A stretch of DNA of 11,398 nt from a bacterium (lineage in GTDB: Bacteria > Patescibacteriota > Patescibacteriia > S139-126 > S139-133): assembly GCA_030429785.1 (NCBI GenBank), contig JAUIEQ010000015.1, forward strand, positions 1 to 11,398, in the 5' to 3' direction. Both the position numbers and the translations under genes were made by a program. The notes below the pieces were generated by a model, which worked only from the letters and a program-made list of their open reading frames with translations, had not been told where the DNA came from and did not search any database. Positions 6,386 to 11,398 of the stretch are shown piece by piece (the first letter of the stretch is position 1; every line of letters begins with the position of its first letter).

Positions 6386-6400
6386 AAAAAAATGGCTGAG
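6370..6400 (-). terminator. terminator-like hairpin between the zinc-ribbon gene and nrdD
   Basis: Minus strand: CTCAGCCA (6400-6393) pairs with TGGTTGAG (6384-6377) with one G-T wobble, a T-rich loop, then seven T (6376-6370). The wobble pairs only on the minus-strand RNA. It follows the zinc-ribbon stop codon by 22 nt and precedes the nrdD ATG by 17 nt. It could be a plain terminator or a control point for nrdD. AAGCTCA occurs twice just upstream. Confidence 0.75.
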
Positions 6401-6422
6401 CTTCATGTGAGCTTCGTATATA

Positions 6423-6605
6423 TTATTGTCGGGCTGGGTTGTGCGGACAGGTGTTGGCAATATAGCAAATAAATGCGTCGCGAGCAGCGCCTTTGAACAC
6501 TGTCATTCGACCACAACGTTTGCATTTTACTTCAACCTCACTGTCGATCAACACGCCTTTGAATAATAGTTTGTTGCAATCCGTACATCGATATTGACGG
6601 TACAT
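6423..6605 (-). CDS. small Com-like zinc-ribbon protein (60 aa)
   Basis: The protein has two CxxC knuckles: CTDC (residues 6-9 of MYRQYRCTDCNKLLF, approximately) and CKRC in EVEVKCKRCGRMTVF. The pattern RCxxCNKLLxxG...VEVKCxRCGxxTxF is that of the Mu Com-type zinc-binding family, whose founder is a translational activator in phage Mu. A tail with two further Cys follows (AFICYIANTCPHNPARQ). The ATG at 6605 is used; the frame continues upstream only to a TTG. An extended -10 promoter lies 33 nt upstream and a terminator follows, so it may be a single-gene transcript. It lies immediately before nrdD, but a link to it is only positional. Whether it binds RNA is unknown. Confidence 0.75.
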   Translation of the reverse strand: MYRQYRCTDCNKLLFKGVLIDSEVEVKCKRCGRMTVFKGAARDAFICYIANTCPHNPARQ

Positions 6606-6637
6606 ATATGCATACAACTAATTGTAAACGTGATATC

Positions 6638-6646
6638 AGTATAGCA
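6638..6646 (-). promoter_or_regulatory. extended -10 promoter of the zinc-ribbon gene
   Basis: Minus strand TGC (6646-6644) followed by TATACT (6643-6638). No good -35 is seen at the usual distance, which is tolerable for an extended -10. The leader would be about 25-30 nt. Confidence 0.4.
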
Positions 6647-6728
6647 AAAATCAACATCTTGTATACCAATACTATTGTGGACAACTATATGTTGTGTTTA
6701 TAAAAAGAAAGGCTATACCACTGTGTTT

Positions 6729-6751
6729 AAAAAACACTGCTTGCGCAGTGC
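6729..6751 (-). terminator. intrinsic terminator of the 91-aa membrane protein gene
   Basis: Minus strand hairpin GCACTGC / GCAGTGT (arms 6751-6745 and 6740-6734) with a tight GCAA loop, followed by six T (6734-6729). It lies about 20 nt after the stop codon at 6770. Confidence 0.85.
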
Positions 6752-6769
6752 TCTATTATACAAAACATG

Positions 6770-7045
6770 TTACCGTTGCGGTTGCCAACCTCCTCCAAAT
6801 AACTTAGACCAGACCCAGAACCACAAACCCACACAAAGTACAAAAATACCATACAGGGCCTGTTCACCAAGATCGATGATAACAGCCGGGGTTTCTGGTC
6901 CCATCCCTACAAAAAACCCTCCGAGCAGGAGGTACACAAACGCCACCAAGACACAACTCATACAACCGCAAAACAACCACCATGCCAAATCTTTCCAGCC
7001 GAAGCTGCGCAGCAAATCCAACAACTGAAACAATCGCGTTACCAT
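6770..7045 (-). CDS. small two-helix membrane protein of unknown function (91 aa)
   Basis: There are two clear hydrophobic helices: about 22-49 (WWLFCGCMSCVLVAFVYLLL and onward) and about 62-83 (ALYGIFVLCVGLWFWVWS). A basic N-terminus (MVTRLFQLLDLLRSFGWKD) and a short glycine-rich end (KLFGGGWQPQR) flank them. An in-out-in topology is likely. No family was recognised. The start is fixed by AAAGGAGGT with GAAT before ATG (7045), the only strong Shine-Dalgarno in this window. The GTG two codons upstream overlaps that site and is unlikely. The gene follows the 130-aa protein by 49 bp and may be co-transcribed with it. It ends at the terminator 6729-6751. Confidence 0.75.
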   Translation of the reverse strand: MVTRLFQLLDLLRSFGWKDLAWWLFCGCMSCVLVAFVYLLLGGFFVGMGPETPAVIIDLGEQALYGIFVLCVGLWFWVWSKLFGGGWQPQR

Positions 7046-7049
7046 ATTC

Positions 7050-7056
7050 ACCTCCT
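7050..7056 (-). promoter_or_regulatory. consensus Shine-Dalgarno site
   Basis: Minus strand AGGAGGT (7056-7050) lies 4 nt before the ATG at 7045. It decides the start of the 91-aa protein, and it stands out because the other genes here lack such a site. Confidence 0.85.
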
Positions 7057-7094
7057 TTTATTGTAAAAGACCACGCTTACAAAAAAATATGTCG

Positions 7095-7487
7095 TTACTC
7101 ATACCGTTTATGAAACGCTGCTTCATCACCATAATCCACAAATGATGCGTGATGCGGCAACGCTGGATTATTTTTTTCATGCTTGATACCACACCAGTAT
7201 TGTTCAGTAATTGCAGCAATCACTGACGCATACGCAAACCATCCGTTCACATACCCACAGTACATGCAATTCATTTTTTGAATAAAACTCAAATACGATA
7301 ACCGCTGTCGATCCATCGCAATATACTTTGATCGATCAAGTTTTTCCAAGCCATACAATGGAAAACAAATCTGATGATAGGTTTCCAAAATAATATCAGC
7401 CGCCACAATCGTAATCACATTTGCCCAAATAAACGGCACTGACACAACATGGCGGACTATTCGGTTGGTATATTTACGATACTCCAT
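7095..7487 (-). CDS. conserved cysteine-containing protein of unknown function (130 aa)
   Basis: The sequence MEYRKYTNRIVRHVVSVPFI with a following hydrophobic stretch (about 17-38) and CFPLYGLEKLDRSKYIAMDR, then KMNCMYCGYVNG (C74, C77) and YWCGIKHEK (C99, H103), recalls a widespread family of uncharacterised proteins of about this length. In that family the cysteines and the HxICFPLYG and YWCGIKH blocks are the conserved parts. CxxC plus CxxxH could bind a metal, which is inference. The frame is open to a start inside typA, but the family begins near residue 1 used here. ATG 7493 (two residues longer) is equally possible. It starts about 40 bp after the typA stop, on the same strand, so an operon with typA is plausible. 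No Shine-Dalgarno. Confidence 0.8.
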   Translation of the reverse strand: MEYRKYTNRIVRHVVSVPFIWANVITIVAADIILETYHQICFPLYGLEKLDRSKYIAMDRQRLSYLSFIQKMNCMYCGYVNGWFAYASVIAAITEQYWCGIKHEKNNPALPHHASFVDYGDEAAFHKRYE

Positions 7488-7527
7488 ATACATATCATAA
7501 CACCATACCCAAACATAGTACAAAAAA

Positions 7528-9327
7528 CTATGCTCGCTTGTTGGCGTTTTTTGCTTTTGTTCGAGCTGATTCTGTGAGTAATTGCTTACGCAAACGAACA
7601 TTGTTAGGAGTGATTTCAAGATATTCATCATCACCCATCAACTCCAACCCGCTTTCAATAGTAACTGTTTTTGGTGGTGTCAAATTAATGGCATCATCAG
7701 ATCCGGATGCTCGCATATTTGTTAGTTGCTTACCTTTGGTAGGATTTACTGTCATTTCTTCACCTTTGGCACTAAGTCCAATAATCATACCTTCATACAC
7801 TTCAACGTTTGGCCCAATGAACAACTGCCCACGATCTTGCAAATTAAACAATGCAAACCCAAGTGCTTTGCCAGTCACCATTGATGCCATAAATCCAGTT
7901 GACCGCGAACCAATATCACCAACATATGGCTTGTACCCAATTGATTGCGCAGCAATGATTCCCTCACCCTTGGTATCAATCAAAAACTCCCCGCGATACC
8001 CAAGCAATCCACGAGTTGGGATTTCAAAAATAATTCGAGTAGTATTTCCATTTGCATCAGCCTCCATATGCGTCATGTTTCCTTTTCGTTTTGAAAGCTT
8101 CTCAATAACTGTACCGGTAAACTCATTTGGCACATCAATAGTCACTTCTTCAAATGGCTCTTCCTTGCCGTTTTCAGTTTCGTGCAGTACTACTTTTGGT
8201 CGCGATACTTGCATTTCATAACCTTCTCTACGCATTTGCTCAAGCAACACCGCAATATGCATTTCACCACGACCATAGACGGTGTATGATTCTTTTTTTG
8301 AAAAATCAATATGCAAACCAACATTCACTTCAAGTTCTTTTTCCAATCGTTCCTTGAGCTGACTATTAGTTACCAAATTTCCATCTTGTCCAACAAATGG
8401 CGATGAATTGACCATCAGCTGAATCGAAATAGTCGGCTCATCAATAGTAATCGCAGGCAACGCATCTTGGTCTTCGGTCTCACAAATCGTCTCACCAATA
8501 TCTATATCAGCAATACCAGCAATCATCACCAAATCCCCAGCAACTGCTGTTTTGGTTTCTTGACGATCAAACCCATGAAACGTAAACAACTTCGTAATCG
8601 TACTTGTCCGAGATGCTCCTTGCGTGTTCTTGATAACTACTTTTTGCCCTGCAGCAACCGTACCCTCATAAATACGACCGATCGCCAATCGACCAACATA
8701 GTCATCATAGCCGAGATTAAATGGCTGCATACGAAGTGGCGCTGTTGCATCACTTGGCGCTTCTGGCACATGTTCCAAAATAACATCAAGTAATGGATTG
8801 AGATTATCAGAGGTGTCTGCAAGATTTTTTTTGGCAATACCTTGAATGCCAATAGCGTATACTGTTTCAAAATTCAACTGTTCATCAGAAGCGCCAAGAT
8901 CCATGAACAACTCCAGTATCATTTCTTCAACTTCAGCAACCCGCGCTCCTGGCTTGTCAATCTTGTTCAAAACAGCAATTGGTTTCAGCCCAAGCTCAAG
9001 AGATTTTTTGAGTACAAATTTTGTCTGTGGCATTGGCCCTTCCTGCGCATCAACTATCAACAACACTGAATCAACTGACCGCAACACGCGTTCAACTTCA
9101 GAACCAAAGTCTGCATGCCCGGGAGTATCAACGATATTGATCTTAGTATCGTTGTACACAAGCGAAGCATTTTTCGCATAAATAGTAATACCACGCTCTT
9201 GTTCAAGCGCATTTGAGTCCATGCTAGTGTCATCAGAAACCATACCCGTCTGACGCATCAATGCATCAGTTAGTGTGGTTTTGCCATGGTCTACGTGAGC
9301 GATAATCGCAATGTTTCGAATTTGCAT
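7528..9327 (-). CDS. typA: GTPase TypA/BipA, ribosome-associated translational GTPase
   Basis: This 599-aa protein has the normal length for TypA/BipA. GTPase motifs: AHVDHGKTT (10-18), ERGITI (44-49), DTPGHADFGSEVER (67-80) and NKID (121-124). Domain II, EF-G-like domains III and V (GRGEMHIAVLLEQMRREGYE; GLLGYRGEFLIDT), and the TypA-specific C-terminus (NVEVYEGMIIGLSAKGEEMTVNPTKGKQLTNMR, quoted here in parts; then SGSDDAINLTPP) are all present. TypA binds 70S ribosomes near the EF-G site and aids 50S assembly and growth at low temperature or under stress. The ATG at 9327 gives the canonical MQIRNIAIIAHVDHG start; the upstream open frame is leader. A near-consensus promoter (9394-9422) and a hairpin in the leader (9338-9365) lie upstream. 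Confidence 0.97.
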   Translation of the reverse strand: MQIRNIAIIAHVDHGKTTLTDALMRQTGMVSDDTSMDSNALEQERGITIYAKNASLVYNDTKINIVDTPGHADFGSEVERVLRSVDSVLLIVDAQEGPMPQTKFVLKKSLELGLKPIAVLNKIDKPGARVAEVEEMILELFMDLGASDEQLNFETVYAIGIQGIAKKNLADTSDNLNPLLDVILEHVPEAPSDATAPLRMQPFNLGYDDYVGRLAIGRIYEGTVAAGQKVVIKNTQGASRTSTITKLFTFHGFDRQETKTAVAGDLVMIAGIADIDIGETICETEDQDALPAITIDEPTISIQLMVNSSPFVGQDGNLVTNSQLKERLEKELEVNVGLHIDFSKKESYTVYGRGEMHIAVLLEQMRREGYEMQVSRPKVVLHETENGKEEPFEEVTIDVPNEFTGTVIEKLSKRKGNMTHMEADANGNTTRIIFEIPTRGLLGYRGEFLIDTKGEGIIAAQSIGYKPYVGDIGSRSTGFMASMVTGKALGFALFNLQDRGQLFIGPNVEVYEGMIIGLSAKGEEMTVNPTKGKQLTNMRASGSDDAINLTPPKTVTIESGLELMGDDEYLEITPNNVRLRKQLLTESARTKAKNANKRA

Positions 9328-9337
9328 ACAATTATTT

Positions 9338-9365
9338 AAAAAACATGGCCATAAACGGCACATGT
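9338..9365 (-). terminator. terminator-like hairpin in the typA leader
   Basis: Minus strand ACATG (9365-9361), bulged T, GCC (9359-9357), loop GTTTAT, then GGCCATGT (9350-9343), followed by a run of six T ending at 9338. It lies downstream of the typA promoter and 10 nt before the ATG. It may terminate the upstream DUF457-type gene, attenuate typA, or both. Confidence 0.6.
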
Positions 9366-9393
9366 ATATGTATTCCTTACTCTGCAATAATAA

Positions 9394-9422
9394 ATCATAC
9401 AGCAAAAAACGCCATATGTCAA
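9394..9422 (-). promoter_or_regulatory. near-consensus sigma70 promoter of typA
   Basis: Minus strand TTGACA (9422-9417), exactly 17 bp, then TATGAT (9399-9394). The -35 is perfect, and it overlaps the stop codon of the gene ending at 9419. The leader to the ATG at 9327 would be about 60 nt. Confidence 0.75.
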
Positions 9423-10057
9423 TATACAAACGTATACACACCACCCACAATCAACACTATATATGTGAACGCATTTGCCCAACCACTACCGCTATAAAAC
9501 TTCAGTGCAGTGCCGAGCATTTTGTTTGGTCGAAATGGCGTTCCATTAAAATTAACACCGGCATACAACTCATCCAAAACCAAGTGCGCAAGATACCCCA
9601 GCGCAAAACCAACCCCAAACCACCACGCTAACTGCATGTCATTACTCAAGAGTAGCGTAATCTGAAAACCAACCAACCCAGCAATTGCTGCTGCTGGTAT
9701 TGAATGAAACATACCGCGATGCTTGGTAAGCTTTTTGAATATTGGTCTGATAATGAACCACAAGACAATCAACGCCCCTGCCGCAGTAACAGCCAAAGCT
9801 TGCCAATTCTGACCATATATACCATATGCCTCATACAATGCCGCTCCAAGACCAACCGCAGTAAACAATGAATAAATCATAGAAAAGACAATACTTGAAT
9901 CACTATCAAGGTCAGGCATGAACGACCCAATCACAATTGCAAGAAACAACGCACTCGGCACAGCAAATCCAGATATAATTGACTGCATCACAAAAATTCC
10001 AGTAACAAACACCGCTACCAATATTCCAAATCCGATATGTCCACGAAATGAAGCCAT
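9419..10057 (-). CDS. YdjM/DUF457-type membrane-bound metal-dependent hydrolase (212 aa)
   Basis: This is a multi-helix membrane protein with the family's polar motifs: H7 in RGHIGFG, GSFMPDLDSDSS (44-55), KHRGMFHS (112-119) and GYLAHLVLDELY (154-165). In this family these His and Asp residues lie at the membrane face and are thought to bind a metal. E. coli YdjM is LexA-controlled, but no LexA box was seen here. Hydrophobic segments are at about 10-45, 60-80, 86-104, 120-137, 143-158 and 195-212. The substrate is unknown. It is divergent from the HAD gene. Its promoter has an extended -10 only 6 bp from the ATG, so the mRNA is probably leaderless. The typA promoter overlaps its stop codon. 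Confidence 0.85.
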   Translation of the reverse strand: MASFRGHIGFGILVAVFVTGIFVMQSIISGFAVPSALFLAIVIGSFMPDLDSDSSIVFSMIYSLFTAVGLGAALYEAYGIYGQNWQALAVTAAGALIVLWFIIRPIFKKLTKHRGMFHSIPAAAIAGLVGFQITLLLSNDMQLAWWFGVGFALGYLAHLVLDELYAGVNFNGTPFRPNKMLGTALKFYSGSGWANAFTYIVLIVGGVYTFVY

Positions 10058-10063
10058 GCTCGT

Positions 10064-10072
10064 ATTGTACCA
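10064..10072 (-). promoter_or_regulatory. extended -10 of the DUF457-type gene (leaderless start)
   Basis: Minus strand TGG (10072-10070) then TACAAT (10069-10064), with 6 nt before the ATG at 10057. The normal start point, 6-8 nt after the -10, coincides with the A of the ATG. No Shine-Dalgarno can fit. Confidence 0.5.
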
Positions 10073-10097
10073 AATTACCCGAAAACAATCACTAATA

Positions 10098-10106
10098 TGC
10101 TACACT
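10098..10106 (+). promoter_or_regulatory. extended -10 of the HAD gene (leaderless start)
   Basis: TGC (10098-10100) then TACACT (10101-10106), with 7 nt before the ATG at 10114, so transcription should begin at the start codon. It shares a 56-bp intergenic region with the divergent promoter at 10064-10072. Confidence 0.45.
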
Positions 10107-10113
10107 TATATAT

Positions 10114-10746
10114 ATGAAAAATGCTGTATTACTTTTTGACTTTGATGGTACGATTGCTGATACGTTTGAACACGCTATTGGAATTTTTAACCAACTAGCC
10201 GCAAAACATCACTTCAAAGCAATCGACCCAGCTCAAATTGCATCATTACGCAATCTTGACTCGCGCGCATTGATGCAGCAATTCGGCATTCCGAAATTAT
10301 TATTACCGATCGTCATTCTTGAAGCGCGCAAACTACTGACTGAGCAATTAGCAAACACCGAACCTATTCGCGGCTTAGTTGATGTTATCAAACAACTCAG
10401 CACTCACAACACGCTTGCTATCATCACTTCCAACTCCAAAGAAAACGTTGAGCTTTTTTTGGATCAACATGAACTCAGCGAGTTGTTTGCATCCATTCAT
10501 AGCAGCAAGCATATTTTTGGCAAAAGCTCAGTAATCAAAAAAATAACCAAACAATATTCCGACTTGCCAGCTGTATATATTGGAGATGAAACACGTGACA
10601 TCGAAGCAGCCAAACAAGCCAATGTTACTGCAGTTGCTGTTTCGTGGGGCTTTAACTCTGCAACAATTCTCAAACAGTACCAACCAGACTACCTAGCACA
10701 ACAACCTGACGACTTGCTCACTATACCAATGTCAAAACGCTCTTAG
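10114..10746 (+). CDS. HAD-family phosphatase, phosphoglycolate-phosphatase-like (210 aa)
   Basis: The haloacid dehalogenase motifs are all present: DFDGT (nucleophile D9, acid/base D11), TSNS (T105), the motif III lysine in FGKSS (K137) and GDETRD (157-162). An alpha-helical cap (about 17-83) sits between motifs I and II, as in the Gph/phosphoglycolate phosphatase subfamily. The ending (VAVSWGFNSATILKQYQPDY ... LLTIP) also matches that subfamily. It would hydrolyse a small phosphorylated metabolite in the cytoplasm, but the exact substrate cannot be read from sequence. The start ATG has no Shine-Dalgarno, and the promoter predicts a leaderless mRNA. The gene ends tail to tail with the next one, overlapping by 4 bp (TAG on plus at 10744-10746, TAA on minus at 10743-10745). 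Confidence 0.92.
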   Translation: MKNAVLLFDFDGTIADTFEHAIGIFNQLAAKHHFKAIDPAQIASLRNLDSRALMQQFGIPKLLLPIVILEARKLLTEQLANTEPIRGLVDVIKQLSTHNTLAIITSNSKENVELFLDQHELSELFASIHSSKHIFGKSSVIKKITKQYSDLPAVYIGDETRDIEAAKQANVTAVAVSWGFNSATILKQYQPDYLAQQPDDLLTIPMSKRS

Positions 10747-11398
10747 TTATTTTTTGCAAAATACAACGCGTTCATGATATTCATTTCATACCATTGCTTA
10801 TTAGCAATGCGTTGCTGCTGCTCCTCAATCCACGGCGTCCAATCAAATTGCTCCTGAGATTTGTTCTCTTGTTCGCGCACAAGATATCCAACAGGCTCAG
10901 CCAACTTGCCTTGCTCATGATAGGTCTTTATCAAATCAAGCACATCAGATGACAACATCGTCATTTCAAACAACCGAATACGCGAATCTGTTACATTCGA
11001 CAATGACATGTTACTGCGAACAATCACCTGCTCAACTGGCGTGACTACGAGCAGTGCATACATCCACATAAATAACATCACAATAAATTTCAAAATATTT
11101 GCCCGACGGTCAACAAACACTCTTCTAATCAACCACATAAATACCACCGCGCAAAAAACAACAGCATATGCTGCAAAAAACTTTTCATAACTCAAACCAT
11201 AATACACGACATACAACCCCATACGATAACCAGCTGAAACAAGCACCAGCAAGGATCCGATACTAAACCCTGCCAAAATTCTTTGAACGAATATTATTGT
11301 TTTTTTGTACGTAAAAAAATAAATCAAAATATTCAAACATGACAAAAACAGCAACTGCCAAAAACCGCTTTTGACCAAGCTTTCTGTTTCGGCAAAAT
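10743..11398 (-). CDS. DUF4153/DUF4173-type membrane protein, N-terminus beyond the window
   Basis: The frame is open through the right edge of the window, so the start is missing and 217 residues are visible. Hydrophobic helices are at the visible N-terminus (FWQLLFLSCLNILIYFF), then ILAGFSIGSLLVLVSAGYRM, FFAAYAVVFCAVVFMWLI and ILKFIVMLFMWMYALLVV. The segment SAGYRMGLYVVYYGLSYEKF resembles the conserved RmxLYxxxYGLT block of DUF4173 proteins, and the later NMSLSNVTDSRIRLFEMTML ... SSDVLDLIK fits their soluble end with its LSxD pattern. The function of the family is unknown. It is an inner-membrane protein whose roughly 90-residue C-terminal part lies outside the bilayer. It overlaps the convergent HAD gene by 4 bp. 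Confidence 0.75.
   Translation of the reverse strand, partial: FAETESLVKSGFWQLLFLSCLNILIYFFTYKKTIIFVQRILAGFSIGSLLVLVSAGYRMGLYVVYYGLSYEKFFAAYAVVFCAVVFMWLIRRVFVDRRANILKFIVMLFMWMYALLVVTPVEQVIVRSNMSLSNVTDSRIRLFEMTMLSSDVLDLIKTYHEQGKLAEPVGYLVREQENKSQEQFDWTPWIEEQQQRIANKQWYEMNIMNALYFAKNN

Noticed and set aside
7538..8221. Long plus-strand ORF of 227 codons opposite typA
   Set aside because: Antisense shadow of a clear TypA reading frame; no start context or domain.

Overview
The window is AT-rich and gene-dense. It encodes mostly short bacterial proteins, uses the standard genetic code, and has almost no Shine-Dalgarno sequences. Together with a class III (oxygen-sensitive) ribonucleotide reductase, small membrane proteins of unknown function and cohesin-like surface proteins, this suggests a Patescibacteria/CPR-type bacterium. 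That assignment is inferred from gene style, not from a marker gene. No rRNA, tRNA, CRISPR array, insertion sequence or phage module was seen.

Layout. Positions 38-283 hold what looks like a stand-alone minus-strand small RNA gene: a sigma70-type promoter, a long imperfect rod with a central bubble resembling 6S RNA, and an intrinsic terminator. Next come a small minus-strand membrane protein (364-669) and a divergent plus-strand RRM RNA-binding protein (906-1166) with a long, structured leader. A bidirectional terminator at 1185-1218 separates it from two tandem minus-strand paralogues (1229-3236). Both are membrane-anchored proteins with extracytoplasmic cohesin-like domains, and the downstream one ends in a histone-H1-like lysine-rich cytoplasmic tail.

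Positions 3342-6605 are the deoxynucleotide cassette on the minus strand: a 60-aa zinc-ribbon protein, a terminator-like hairpin, nrdD (700 aa), a 57-aa ORF, then nrdG. The 700-aa NrdD has the ATP-cone, active-site cysteines and metal-binding motif, but it ends just before the glycyl-radical loop. That loop (RVMGYHRPV) is encoded by the separate 57-aa ORF between nrdD and nrdG. Class III reductase therefore appears to be split into a catalytic subunit and a tiny radical-carrying subunit, which NrdG would activate. This is the most interesting feature of the window.

Positions 6770-9327 are minus strand: typA/bipA (ribosome-associated GTPase), a conserved 130-aa cysteine-containing protein, and a 91-aa two-helix membrane protein with the only strong Shine-Dalgarno in the window. 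The typA promoter is close to consensus and overlaps the stop codon of the preceding gene, and a terminator-like hairpin lies in the typA leader. At 9419-10746 a YdjM/DUF457-type membrane hydrolase and a HAD phosphatase diverge from a 56-bp intergenic region whose two extended -10 elements predict leaderless mRNAs. The HAD gene converges, with a 4-bp overlap, on a partial DUF4153/DUF4173-type membrane protein that runs off the right edge.
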